Shown: positions 1 to 9,030 of the stretch, one piece after another
How positions within the stretch are numbered: the first letter of the stretch is position 1
Layout: the number at the start of each line of letters is the position of its first letter
NCBI RefSeq assembly: GCF_001428505.1
Contig: NZ_LMHU01000011.1
Span: 95,403-159,402 of the forward strand
Direction of reading: 5' to 3'
From: Terrabacter sp. Root181
Lineage (GTDB): Bacteria > Actinomycetota > Actinomycetes > Actinomycetales > Dermatophilaceae
Length of the DNA: 64,000 nt
Notes under the pieces: model-generated
What the model was told of the DNA's origin: nothing
The model's input: only the letters and a program-made list of their open reading frames with translations
Database searches by the model: none
Made by a program: the position numbers and the translations under genes

Positions 1-377
1 CGTCCCGCCTTGCGGGCGGGGCCCGTGGTGCGCACGAAGACGTCGATCGCCGCTGCGGCGACCAGGAGCGCGAGTGCCAGGGTGAGCGCGGCAGCGGGCA
101 CGAACGCCTCGACAACGCCCAGGACGTATGCCGCCCCGATGACGACCGTGACGTAGCGGCGCCTCGCGTGCCCGGTGGGATAGGTGAGGTGCAGCTGCAC
201 CAGCGGACCGCGGTGAAGGAAGACGGCTGCGGAGAAGACGCTGCCGACCAGCCACGTCGCCCCGACGAGCAGCATCAGCCGGGCGACCCTGCCGGACCGC
301 ATCGACGCCAGGCCGGCGGAGATCACGACCACACCGACCAGCAGGTCGACGACTTGGAGGAACCGACTCCCGACCAT
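1..377 (-). CDS. sensor histidine kinase, N-terminal membrane part (cut by window edge)
   Basis: About 125 residues from an ATG at 377 remain open to the window edge. They hold about four hydrophobic segments (near residues 8-26, 30-50, 75-95 and 97-115) and the phrase LVQLHLTYPTGH, which is typical of the membrane sensor part of actinobacterial NarL-type histidine kinases. No kinase core is visible because the gene runs off the window, so the kinase call is inference. It starts 11 bp after the stop of the receiver-only regulator and is probably the third gene of a solute-binding protein/regulator/kinase operon. Confidence 0.6.
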   Translation of the reverse strand, partial: MVGSRFLQVVDLLVGVVVISAGLASMRSGRVARLMLLVGATWLVGSVFSAAVFLHRGPLVQLHLTYPTGHARRRYVTVVIGAAYVLGVVEAFVPAAALTLALALLVAAAAIDVFVRTTGPARKAG

Positions 378-388
378 GGGTCACCCGG

Positions 389-742
389 TCACCCGGTCAG
401 CAGGTCCAGCGCAGAGCCGCTGAGCTCGCTCTTGCCGACGAAGCCGCGAGCGGGGCTGGCGGCAACGCGCGCTCCGTAGGATCTGCGCCCGCGAGTTGAC
501 GTCAGCACGACCGCACAGTGAGGCGCCGTGTCCGCAATGCGCTCGGACACCGCGAACCCGTCGACGTCCGGCAGAACGACGTCGAGCAGCACGACATCGG
601 GTTGCAGGCGGCCGACCAGCTCAGCACCCGAGGAACCGTCGGCGGCTTCTCCGACGACGTCGTAGCCCTCCGTCTCGAGCAGCGCTCTGGCGAAAGCCCG
701 GAAGCCGGCGTGGTCGTCGATGATCACGAGCGTCGGTGTCAT
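389..742 (-). CDS. receiver-only response regulator
   Basis: A 117-residue protein that is only a CheY-like receiver domain. The acidic pair D9-D10, phosphoacceptor D54 (VVLLDVVLP), T81 and K104 (FVGKSEL) are all present, so it should be phosphorylatable. There is no DNA-binding domain, so output must go through another protein or a phosphorelay. The ATG at 742 overlaps the stop of the upstream lipoprotein gene (ATGA), which indicates translational coupling. The downstream gene encodes a membrane sensor that may be its kinase. Confidence 0.85.
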   Translation of the reverse strand: MTPTLVIIDDHAGFRAFARALLETEGYDVVGEAADGSSGAELVGRLQPDVVLLDVVLPDVDGFAVSERIADTAPHCAVVLTSTRGRRSYGARVAASPARGFVGKSELSGSALDLLTG

Positions 743-2658
743 GGCGCCCTCTTCGTCAGGGTCCACGGGTGGCGGGTCCACAGGACCCGGCTCTCACACC
801 GCCAGGACCCCACGGGTGTGAGCGTCAGAGTCCTGCCGACGAACGTGAAGGTAGCGGTCATGGGGCCGCGGCGGTCAGTGCCGGCCGGATAGTTCGCTGT
901 GCTCCTGAGACCGGTCAGCTCGAAAGTGTTGCCGTAGACGCGGTAGCTGCCCACCCATCCCATGCGGGCGATCGCCGTAGGGCTGACTTCGCTCTCGTGC
1001 TCCGTCACCACTCCGCCATCGAGAGTGAAGCTCAGGTACCAGGTGCGGGGGTGGTCCTGCGGGACGAAGAGTTCCCTGTTGAGAAGGTATTCACCCAGCT
1101 GGCCGTCGCAGAGGTGGCGGTCGGCTGGAGACAGAACCGTCTCGTACGTGCCCTCCGGAACCACCGGCGCGCCCGCCGCAGGGGGTGTCCGGAGGACCCA
1201 GGGTTTGGTCGTCCAGATGACGGTCTCGCCGCACGAGCCACCGGTCATGTCGCTGAACCGTAGGGCATTCCCGTCGAAGGACCACCTCGCGTTGAGGCTG
1301 TCTATCCGGATCCGGTCGCGCAGGGTGGAGTACGCCCCGTTGTATGCGGACTCCTTGGGCGCAGTCTGGCTGTCGACGCGTTGGCGAATGGTGACCTTGT
1401 CGCCCCTCACCTCGAGCGAGAACCAGGACCTTCGACCTGGAGTGCCCTGCCGCGGGCCGCCCGGGCACTGCCATCTGGCATCGTTGTCGAGCGCCATCTC
1501 GTAGGTTCCCTCGGGGAACGACCCGCGCGCTGAAACGGCTCCCGGCATAGGACAGACCGAGAGGTCCGGCGGCGCGGCGACGGTGGCCCTGAGAGCAGCG
1601 AGCCGGTCGAGCATGCGGGCGTTGTCCGGGTCGACGGCGGCGATCTGGTTGTAGACCGGTTGGACGGCCTGGCGCAGGGCGGCGAGCTGGAGGTCCGACG
1701 AGGCCGGGAACGCGACATCCTGACCACACAGCTTGGCGACCGCGGAGACGTCCTCCGTCCGAGCTGCCTCGAGAGCCGCCGGGACCGCAGTCGTTGCGGC
1801 CGTGCGCAAGACTTCCCGCTGGGCGTCGGTCAGCCCGCGGTAGGCCGCCTCGTTGAGGACCACGGTCATGGCCGCCGGCCAGAGGTTGAGGTTCGCGGTG
1901 ACGTATCTCGCCTCGAGTCCGTAGAAGCTGCCGAAGATGCTGTCGACCTGTTGCTCGTAGGCGTCGAGCCCGCTGAGGCTTGCTCCGGACGACATTCGGG
2001 TGAGGGTCGCCCCGAGCGCCTTCGCCGTGGCCTCCGGTATGTCGCCGCCCTGGACTCCGAGTTCGGCGCCCCAGAAGTCCACGGGCTCCCGGAACGGCCT
2101 GCGCACCCCGAGCACCTTGCGCATCGGACCCGGCAGGACGGCGACCGCCATCAAGCCGTGCCCCTCGAAGCTGCGCGCCATCTCGAGCGGGATGCCCTCC
2201 GAGAAGATGCGATCCTGCATGTCGTGGCTGTCGACGAGCAGCGGGGCAACCAGCGGCTGGAACGAGGTCACCCCGATCAGGTCGAGCGACCGCACGCCGA
2301 CCCAGGCACCCGGCACGCGACCGCTCGTCACGTCTTCGAGGGTGTTCTTCTCGAACAAGATCTCGCCCTGACGCCAGTCGTCGTTGAAGTGAAGGCGCAG
2401 GGCCCCGTGCGACTGCTTCTCCACCTCCGACGCATACGCCTGCACCTGCGCGGGCGCAGCGTTGTCAGGCTGGGCGATCTCCAGCACGGTCACCTCGTGG
2501 AGGCCACGGCCGCCGGCCCGGTCCGGTTCCGTGGTGGTGCACCCGGCGGCGACCACGGCCACGGCGGCCAGGAGCGCCCAGGTCGATCTCTTCACCAAGC
2601 AGCCGGCCGTCATGACAGTCGGCATGACTCCTGCGGTCGATGTCGTGCTTCGGATCAT
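739..2658 (-). CDS. TRAP-type (DctP-like) solute-binding lipoprotein with two C-terminal repeats
   Basis: The N-terminal part resembles DctP-family TRAP substrate-binding proteins. A lipoprotein signal ends in the lipobox VVAAGC. A tandem pair of domains follows at about residues 381-499 and 500-639 of the 639-residue form. Each starts with PEGTYE.(A/V)L, has a Cys within about 20 residues and ends in a V(I/L)WT.(K/R).PW(V/T)L phrase, so they look like a duplication. No DctQ/DctM permease genes are adjacent. The gene is instead coupled to a receiver protein and a sensor, so a sensory rather than transport role is likely. The start is uncertain: ATG 2658 follows a GGGA-like site, while ATG 2625 gives a more usual signal peptide. 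Confidence 0.75.
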   Translation of the reverse strand: MIRSTTSTAGVMPTVMTAGCLVKRSTWALLAAVAVVAAGCTTTEPDRAGGRGLHEVTVLEIAQPDNAAPAQVQAYASEVEKQSHGALRLHFNDDWRQGEILFEKNTLEDVTSGRVPGAWVGVRSLDLIGVTSFQPLVAPLLVDSHDMQDRIFSEGIPLEMARSFEGHGLMAVAVLPGPMRKVLGVRRPFREPVDFWGAELGVQGGDIPEATAKALGATLTRMSSGASLSGLDAYEQQVDSIFGSFYGLEARYVTANLNLWPAAMTVVLNEAAYRGLTDAQREVLRTAATTAVPAALEAARTEDVSAVAKLCGQDVAFPASSDLQLAALRQAVQPVYNQIAAVDPDNARMLDRLAALRATVAAPPDLSVCPMPGAVSARGSFPEGTYEMALDNDARWQCPGGPRQGTPGRRSWFSLEVRGDKVTIRQRVDSQTAPKESAYNGAYSTLRDRIRIDSLNARWSFDGNALRFSDMTGGSCGETVIWTTKPWVLRTPPAAGAPVVPEGTYETVLSPADRHLCDGQLGEYLLNRELFVPQDHPRTWYLSFTLDGGVVTEHESEVSPTAIARMGWVGSYRVYGNTFELTGLRSTANYPAGTDRRGPMTATFTFVGRTLTLTPVGSWRCESRVLWTRHPWTLTKRAP

Positions 2659-2790
2659 GGCCGGCACGTCCCTTCGGTGCCACAACGGTCCATTGTCTCG
2701 CTCCCAGGCCAGTGTCGTCCGGTCAATCGATCGAGCGAATCAGTGCCAACCCTGAGTCGCGAGGCTCGTCCTGGGTGGACGCTGGGTGAC

Positions 2791-4656
2791 ATGAGGGGTC
2801 CGCAGAGGGCGCGACGTGCGTTCGTCCCGGCGGCCGGGGGCGTCGCAGGCGGGCACGCGCCACGACGGGCGATGTCCGTCGATGCCGCACAGATCTTTCG
2901 GTCGGCCGTGACGCTGGGCATCACCGCTGGTCTCGCGTGGCTCACGGCACGCGTCGTGGCCGCGTCGCCGGGCTTCTCCGACAGCGGTGAGTCAGTTCGC
3001 TCCGAACTCGCCTTCTTCTGCACTGTGTCCTGGCTCGTGACCGTCGGAATCGTCCATCGGCTTGCCAGACCGGTGAATCCGTTCGGCTGGCTGCTGATCC
3101 TCGTCGCGAGCCTCATGCTTACGACCGAGTGGGACATCCCTGGTGCCGCAACGGCTGGATTCCTGTCTGCGGCAGTGTTTTCGGTGGGGCTGCTTCTCGC
3201 TGTCGCCGTTCCTGTCGCCGCGACCTGGACGGTGTTTGCCTTCCCATCCGGACACATCGACTCGCGTGCGGAGCGTTACCTGCTCGCGGCGGGAGCCCTC
3301 GTGCTCGTCGGTGCACTGGGACTCGTGCCCATGCTGTTCTTCGACCCGCAGGCCCTGGGCTGCTCGGACTGCCCGAGGAATCTTCTTCTGGTGCTTGACG
3401 ACCCGGACGTGGCAGCAACATCCGCGCGACTGGCGATGATCGCCGCGCTCGCGTGGGCGATCGTCACAATGGTCGTCCTGGCCGTCGGCCTCGTGCGTAT
3501 GAGTCCCGCGTCGCGACGGGCGCGTGGCGCGGTGTGGACGATCGGCTTCCTGTACCTGGCGGCGGTCGTGGCGCACCTCGTCATGAGCCTGGATCGCGGC
3601 TTCGTGGGAGGTTCGGCGGCGGAACAGGCTCTCTGGTGGGCGCAGCTCGTGGGTCTGGCCGCACTGGCAGCCGCGGTGGCGTTCAGCCTGCTGCGATCTC
3701 GTGTCATGCGCCGGGGCGTCACGGGCCTCGTCGTCGACCTGCACCGGGAGGCGGCGGCCGGCGGCATGCGTGAGGCGCTGGCCGCGTGGCTGCACGACCC
3801 ATCGCTCCTCGTGGCCTATCCCGTCGACGGCACCTACCGCGACGTCCACCTCGAGACGGTGGACGTGACGCCCCGGCCGGGACGAGCAACCAGCCGACTC
3901 GTGAACGACGGCGACGAGATCGCCGTGCTGGTGCACCGGCCGGGCCTGCTCGACAACCCGGATGAGCTCCGTGAGGTCGTGACCGCAGCCCGGTTGGGGC
4001 TCGAGAACGAGCGGTTGCGCGCCGAGGGGCTCGCCCAGGTGCGCGCCCTCGCGGGGTCGCGTCTCCGCATCATCGAGGCAGGCGACCGCGAACGGCGTCG
4101 GCTGGAGCGCGACCTTCACGACGGTGCGCAACAACGTCTCGTCGGTCTTCTGCTGGGCCTACGCCTGCTGCGGGCGAGCATCGGGAAGGACCAGCCCGAG
4201 GTGGCAAGGACGGTGGATGTGGCGGAGGCCGAGGTTCAGGGTGCCGTGCGCGACCTCCGGGAGCTGGCCGCGGGGTTGTTCCCGAACGTCTTGGTGACCG
4301 AAGGGCTCGCAGGCGCGTGGGAGGCGCTGAGCGAAACACTGTCTCTGCAGGTCGTGGCCGCCCCGGAGGGGCGGCTTCCGACGGCGGTCGAGGCGACGGC
4401 ATACGTCGTCGTCGCAACCGCTGCGGCACATGGGCCCACGACGGTTCGCGCGACATGCGACGGGGGCTGGCTCCGTGTCTGCGCGGACGTCGCGGATGCC
4501 AGCCTGGGCTTCTCAGCTCTCGAGGACCGGGTGGCCGCCATCGGCGGGCGCATCGAGTTGACGCACGTGGACGGCGGCAGCCGCGTCGACCTGGCGCTGC
4601 CGCTCAGGCTGGACGTGTCCCCTGACGCGGAACCCGCCGATGGCGTGCGGACGTGA
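2791..4656 (+). CDS. NarL-family membrane histidine kinase with degenerate ATP-binding domain
   Basis: A protein of about 621 residues with a multi-pass N-terminal half (roughly residues 30-310), a linker, and a HisKA_3 dimerisation box ERDLHDGAQQRLVG whose phosphoacceptor is H443. The C-terminal HATPase region is short and atypical. The N-box asparagine is not visible (VVVATAAAHGPTT where ALTNVAKHA is usual), and the DxGxG loop is reduced to ADASLGFSALEDRVAAIGG. Kinase activity may therefore be lost. ATG 2791 was chosen; ATG 2872 is also possible. A LuxR-type regulator follows on the same strand 160 bp downstream. Confidence 0.85.
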   Translation: MRGPQRARRAFVPAAGGVAGGHAPRRAMSVDAAQIFRSAVTLGITAGLAWLTARVVAASPGFSDSGESVRSELAFFCTVSWLVTVGIVHRLARPVNPFGWLLILVASLMLTTEWDIPGAATAGFLSAAVFSVGLLLAVAVPVAATWTVFAFPSGHIDSRAERYLLAAGALVLVGALGLVPMLFFDPQALGCSDCPRNLLLVLDDPDVAATSARLAMIAALAWAIVTMVVLAVGLVRMSPASRRARGAVWTIGFLYLAAVVAHLVMSLDRGFVGGSAAEQALWWAQLVGLAALAAAVAFSLLRSRVMRRGVTGLVVDLHREAAAGGMREALAAWLHDPSLLVAYPVDGTYRDVHLETVDVTPRPGRATSRLVNDGDEIAVLVHRPGLLDNPDELREVVTAARLGLENERLRAEGLAQVRALAGSRLRIIEAGDRERRRLERDLHDGAQQRLVGLLLGLRLLRASIGKDQPEVARTVDVAEAEVQGAVRDLRELAAGLFPNVLVTEGLAGAWEALSETLSLQVVAAPEGRLPTAVEATAYVVVATAAAHGPTTVRATCDGGWLRVCADVADASLGFSALEDRVAAIGGRIELTHVDGGSRVDLALPLRLDVSPDAEPADGVRT

Positions 4657-4818
4657 GTCGACGATGCCCCTTGACCGTCGCAGAGGGATGATCCACTCCT
4701 CGGGGGCAAGCCTGCTCGGACTCAACCCCAAGTGCGCGGACGGCGGGGCTGACACACTGGCACGGGGACCAGGGCGACCGCCGAGATCGGTGTCGACTGG
4801 CCTCCGAGCGGAGGTGGC

Positions 4819-5466
4819 ATGCGAGCCGTTGTTGCGGACGACACACTCCTGACGCGCGAGGGCGTCGTCGCCCTGTTGCGGTCCGGCGGGGTCGATGTCG
4901 TGGGCCAGGCGGCCGACGCCTCGGCGCTCCTCCACCTGGTGCGAGCCCACCGTCCGGACGTCTGCGTCGTCGACATCCGCATGCCTCCGACGCATACCGA
5001 CGAGGGCCTGGTCGCGGCAGCCACGATCCGGTCCGAGTTCCCGGACACCGGCGTGCTGGTGCTGTCCCACTACGTCGAGTCGGCGTACGCGTTGCGTCTC
5101 ATCGAGGACCAGCCCGAGGGCATCGGCTACATCCTCAAGGAGAGGATCTACTCGGGCGACGTCCTCGTCGACAGCCTGCGGCGGGTGGCGGAGGCGGAGA
5201 CGGTGATCGACCCGACGATCGTCGCGCGCCTCCTGCACAAGCACCGCGACGCGGACCCGCTCGACGAGCTCAGCGTGCGTGAGCGCGAGGTGCTTGCTCT
5301 CGTCGCTGAGGGCCTGACCAACCAGGGCATCAGTAGGCGGCTGTTCATCACCGACCGCACGGTCGAGGCGCATGTCCGCCAGATCTTCACGAAGCTGGGG
5401 CTCGACGAGTCGCCGGAGAGCAACCGCCGGGTCCTGGCCGTCCTGACCTTCCTGCGCAGCGCCTGA
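4819..5466 (+). CDS. NarL/LuxR-type response regulator
   Basis: A 215-residue two-domain regulator. The receiver has D7-D8, phosphoacceptor D52 (VCVVDIRMP), S83 and K107 (GYILKERI). A GerE/LuxR helix-turn-helix follows at about residues 148-212 (LSVREREVLALVAEGLTNQ...). GGAGG lies 5 bp before the ATG. It is the natural partner of the kinase immediately upstream, although that kinase has a damaged ATP-binding domain. It is the only DNA-binding output protein among the signalling genes of the first 5.5 kb. Confidence 0.93.
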   Translation: MRAVVADDTLLTREGVVALLRSGGVDVVGQAADASALLHLVRAHRPDVCVVDIRMPPTHTDEGLVAAATIRSEFPDTGVLVLSHYVESAYALRLIEDQPEGIGYILKERIYSGDVLVDSLRRVAEAETVIDPTIVARLLHKHRDADPLDELSVREREVLALVAEGLTNQGISRRLFITDRTVEAHVRQIFTKLGLDESPESNRRVLAVLTFLRSA

Positions 5467-5479
5467 CGCCGGGACAGGT

Positions 5480-5496
5480 CAGGCCCCATGGGCCTG
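5480..5496 (+). terminator. hairpin after the LuxR-type regulator
   Basis: A perfect 7-bp inverted repeat CAGGCCC/GGGCCTG with a 3-nt loop begins 14 bp after the regulator stop. There is no T-tract, as is common in GC-rich actinobacteria. From here to 5714 I see no further gene. Confidence 0.45.
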
Positions 5497-5720
5497 GCCG
5501 ACGCCTGGTCGCGGACGCGCGGTTGATGCGCATTTCACAGCCTTTTGCGACGCCGCGATGCGGGGAAACCCCAAGACCGCGGTGCGCGGTCAAGTGCTAC
5601 TCCGCATGTGCGCCAGGCCTCCCTGAGACGACTCTGGACGTGGATCACCCGGCGCGAGCCGCGACATCGATCCCGAACCACATCGCTTGACCCACAAGCG
5701 AACTCATCCAGGAGATGATC

Positions 5721-5951
5721 ATGAACGTTCGCACCGCCACCGTCTCACTCGTCGCCTTCGGCCTGTTGGCACTGCCCGTCGCCGCTACCGCCTCGCCGGT
5801 TCCGGATCCACCGTCACGGCAGACGTCCGACATGGTCCAGGTGGCGATCGACGAGCTGACCGAGGCCTACGCGCAGGCGCGGCCCTCGGACAGACGCGGC
5901 ATCCACAACGAGATCGTCCTGCTGACCAACGTCGGTCACGCAGCGCTCTGA
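5721..5951 (+). CDS. small exported protein of unknown function
   Basis: A 76-residue protein with a clear signal peptide (MNVRTATVSLVAFGLLALPV, then a cleavage-like AATASP). The mature part is hydrophilic, about 50 residues, without cysteines. AGGAG lies 6 bp before ATG 5721, which decides between it and the overlapping ATG at 5715. I do not recognise a family. It stands alone and is followed by a strong hairpin. Confidence 0.65.
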   Translation: MNVRTATVSLVAFGLLALPVAATASPVPDPPSRQTSDMVQVAIDELTEAYAQARPSDRRGIHNEIVLLTNVGHAAL

Positions 5952-5970
5952 GAGATGCAAGGAGCGTGGT

Positions 5971-5999
5971 GGGTCGCCGGCACCCGGTGCCGGCGACCC
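5971..5999 (+). terminator. strong hairpin terminator
   Basis: A perfect 13-bp stem (GGGTCGCCGGCAC / GTGCCGGCGACCC) with a 3-nt loop lies 20 bp after the small exported protein gene. The stretch 6000-6250 that follows holds no gene I can support. It carries two inverted copies of the GTATGCC/GGCATAC motif at 6084 and 6148. Confidence 0.7.
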
Positions 6000-6250
6000 G
6001 CGGATGCATCCTCCGGCACGCTCCCTGTTCGCCCGGCCGGCCCTCCTCCTGCGTTCCACGCCTCCACCTGGACGAACCGCCCGGTATGCCGTTCGGTTGC
6101 ATCGGCAGGAAAGGTGGCTCGGGTGTGCCCGGTGACGGGGGACGAGCGGCATACGCGATCACTGTTGGCAGGGCCCTCCACCGCAAATTCCTTGACGAGC
6201 CGCGATCCCAGGACCCACGCTCGGAAACGGCAGAGTGGGAGGGAGGCGCC

Positions 6251-8887
6251 GTGCGCGAGCTGCCGTCCGGGACGGTGTCGATGCTGTTCTCCGACATCGA
6301 GGGGTCGACGCTGATGCTGAGCCGTCTGGGGCGCCGGTACACGGAGGCCCTGGACAAGCACCGGGACGTGCTGCGTTCGGCATGGGCCGCCCACGGGGGC
6401 ACGGAGATGGGCACCGAGGGGGACAGCTTCTTCGTCGTGTTCCCCACCGCCGAGGGCGCGGTGAGCGCCGCCGTCCAGGCCCAGCGCGGACTGGACACCC
6501 AGCCGTGGCCCGGGGACGAGCGCGTACGCGTACGCATGGGCATCCACACGGGGTCACCGCAGGTCCACCACGACGACTACGTCGGGATGGACGTGCACCG
6601 CGCGGCCCGCATCGCCTCCTCTGCCCACGGGGGGCAGGCCGTCCTGTCGTCGGTCTCGGCGGGGCTCGCTCGGGGCGCTCTTCCCGACGGCGTCGGACTG
6701 CGGGACCTCGGCAGCCACCGCCTCAAGGACATCCCGGAGCCGGAGCGGCTCTTCCAGCTCACGGTCGACGGCCTGCAGAACGACTTCCCGGCGCTCAGGA
6801 CCCTCGGCGCTGCGACCCGCCTGCCGATCCCGACGACCCACCTGGTCGGACGTGAAGAGGCGGTAGAGGAACTGGTCGACCTGGTGCGGTCGCCCGAGGT
6901 CCGACTGGTCACGCTCAGCGGACCCGGAGGATCGGGCAAGACGCGACTCGCGACGGAGGTGGCGACCAACCTCGTGACGGCCTTTCCCGACGGGGTCTAC
7001 TTCGTGCCCCTGGCGGCGGCCACCACCCCCGAGGTGACGTGGACGACGCTCGGCGACGTGCTCGAGGTGCCGCGGAGCAGCCGCCTGCCACCGCGACTGT
7101 TCGAGCAGGTGGCGAACCGGACGGCCCTCTTCGTCCTGGACAACCTCGAGCAGCTCAGCGACGCCGACGAGGTCGTCTCGGAGCTGCTGCAGGCGGCGCC
7201 CCGAGCAGCGGTCGTGGCCACCTCGCGTCGACCGCTGGCCGTGCCGGGGGAGCACCTCTACCCGGTCCTGCCCCTCGGCCTGCCGACCGGTTCGACGGTG
7301 GCTGCCGTCGAGAGGTCCCCGGCGGTGCAGCTGTTCCTGCAGCAGGCCCGTAGCGTGCGCCCGGACTTCCGGCTGACGCCGGAGAACGTCGACGCGGTCG
7401 TCGCCATCTGCCGGCGCCTGGACGGGCTACCGCTGGCCATCGAGCTGTCCGCCGCGCGGACCCGTCTGCTCGGTCCGCAGGCGCTCCTGCGTCGGATCGA
7501 CACGACGCTCGACCTCGCGTCGATGAGCAGGCACGGCCCGATGAGGCACCGGACGCTGCGCGAGACCATCGCCTGGTCCTACGACCTGCTCCCCGGGCGT
7601 CATCAGGCGTTCTTCCGGCGGCTGGGGGTGTTCGCAGGCGGGGCAGACCTCGAGGCGGTGAGGGCGGTCGCGCTCCCCGCCGGGTCGGGGGACCCGCCCA
7701 GCGAGCCCCTGGACCTCGTCGCCGACCTCGTCGACGCCAGTCTCGCGCTCGTGTCCGAGGCGCCCGACGGCGAGCCGCGCATCACCCTCCTGGAGACGAT
7801 CCGATCCTTCGCACTGGCGGAGCTGCGCGGCACGGGTCAGCTCGACGAGGCACGCTCCGCGCACGCCGACCACTACCTGGAGGTCGCCGAGAGCCTCAGG
7901 GTGACGCGCGACTCCGACCACCTCCTCGCCCTCGGCCAGGCGGAGGCCGAGCTCGACAACTTCCGTGAGGCCCTGGTGTGGGGGCTTCGCCATGGCGGGG
8001 CGACCGAGGGCCTGGATCTCGCCGCGACCTCGACCGCGCTCCGGTTGTCGACGTCGCTCGGATGGCTCTGGTACACGGGTGGATACGTCATCGAGGGATG
8101 CCGTTGGTTGGAGCTGGCTCTCGAGCGCGCCGGGAGCGCGCCGTCGGGGGAGCTCGCCGCATGCCTCGGGACCTACGCCAACCTCCTGATCGCGCGGGGT
8201 GAGGCCGATCGCAGCGCTGAGTACGCCATGCAGAGCCTGTCCATGGCGCGCGCGGTCGCCGACGAGGAGCGGGAGGCCTTCGCGATGGGGGTCCTCGGGA
8301 CGGCGCAGCTGCACCAGGGGGACATCCACTCCGCCCATCGGACGTTCGAGGAGTCCCTCTCGCTGCACCGGCGGATCGGCAACCAGTCGAGGCTCACCCG
8401 TGCCCTGGGCAACCTCGCCGGGGTCGAGGAGGAGCTGGGCCACTACGCACGCGCCGAGGAGCAGACCCACGAGGCGCTCGAGATCGTCCGGGAGGCCGGC
8501 GATGAGCACGAGTCAGCGGTCCAGGGCCAGAACCTCGCCAACCTCCTGGCGGCGAGCGGGCGGGCGGAGGAGGCCGGCCGGCTCGCACAGTCGCTCGTCG
8601 ACCAGGTCGTGCGGCTGCGCAGCCCGAACCTCACGATGGCCTTCGCCAACACCTACATGACCATCCTCATCGGGCTCGGGGACCCGGTGGGCGCCGCGCA
8701 CCTGATCGGAGCCGAGGAGGCCATGAGGGACCGTCTCTCGCTGCCGAACCCCTACCGGGACGAGGAGCGGGCCGAGGCCTGGACCGCGGTGGAGGGGCAC
8801 ATCTCCGCCGAGGACTGGGCGCGCGAGATCCGGACCGGGCGGGAGTCCTTGGTGGAGGACCTGCTCCTCGGACTCGACGACGGCTGA
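6251..8887 (+). CDS. class III cyclase-like / NB-ARC-type ATPase / TPR protein
   Basis: An 878-residue protein. Residues 1-165 form a class III nucleotide cyclase-type domain with metal-binding aspartates D15 (FSDIEGST) and D58 (GTEGDSFFVVF). The usual VN.AAR transition-state motif reads VHRAARI, so the Asn is His. A STAND/NB-ARC ATPase follows with Walker A GPGGSGKT near residue 224 and Walker B ALFVLDNLEQ near 293. The last third has TPR-like helical repeats. GTG 6251 has GGGAGG 4 bp upstream. Proteins of this layout are common actinobacterial regulators, but the ligand and target are unknown. It is a single gene. Confidence 0.85.
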   Translation: MRELPSGTVSMLFSDIEGSTLMLSRLGRRYTEALDKHRDVLRSAWAAHGGTEMGTEGDSFFVVFPTAEGAVSAAVQAQRGLDTQPWPGDERVRVRMGIHTGSPQVHHDDYVGMDVHRAARIASSAHGGQAVLSSVSAGLARGALPDGVGLRDLGSHRLKDIPEPERLFQLTVDGLQNDFPALRTLGAATRLPIPTTHLVGREEAVEELVDLVRSPEVRLVTLSGPGGSGKTRLATEVATNLVTAFPDGVYFVPLAAATTPEVTWTTLGDVLEVPRSSRLPPRLFEQVANRTALFVLDNLEQLSDADEVVSELLQAAPRAAVVATSRRPLAVPGEHLYPVLPLGLPTGSTVAAVERSPAVQLFLQQARSVRPDFRLTPENVDAVVAICRRLDGLPLAIELSAARTRLLGPQALLRRIDTTLDLASMSRHGPMRHRTLRETIAWSYDLLPGRHQAFFRRLGVFAGGADLEAVRAVALPAGSGDPPSEPLDLVADLVDASLALVSEAPDGEPRITLLETIRSFALAELRGTGQLDEARSAHADHYLEVAESLRVTRDSDHLLALGQAEAELDNFREALVWGLRHGGATEGLDLAATSTALRLSTSLGWLWYTGGYVIEGCRWLELALERAGSAPSGELAACLGTYANLLIARGEADRSAEYAMQSLSMARAVADEEREAFAMGVLGTAQLHQGDIHSAHRTFEESLSLHRRIGNQSRLTRALGNLAGVEEELGHYARAEEQTHEALEIVREAGDEHESAVQGQNLANLLAASGRAEEAGRLAQSLVDQVVRLRSPNLTMAFANTYMTILIGLGDPVGAAHLIGAEEAMRDRLSLPNPYRDEERAEAWTAVEGHISAEDWAREIRTGRESLVEDLLLGLDDG

Positions 8888-8981
8888 CCCCGCCGACCGG
8901 CGTCCACCGCCGGGTGCAGTCGCGACCGATCGACGCACAGGCAGGCACGTCGGAGACCCGAACCCGAGCTGCACGGTTCGG

Positions 8982-8997
8982 GACGCCACGTGGCGTC
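8982..8997. promoter_or_regulatory. 16-bp perfect palindrome, candidate operator of the XRE regulator
   Basis: GACGCCACGTGGCGTC is a perfect palindrome 20 bp upstream of a CAGGAT -10-like box (9018-9023), which itself sits 7 bp before the XRE regulator start. The position overlaps the expected -35 region, as for an autoregulatory operator. Confidence 0.5.
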
Positions 8998-9030
8998 TCG
9001 TGGTGGCGCACCACTGGCAGGATGTGCGGC

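Noticed and set aside
5560-5620. GGGGAAACCCC-like sequence resembling a c-di-AMP riboswitch piece
   Set aside because: The other conserved parts of that riboswitch are not present before the small exported protein gene.
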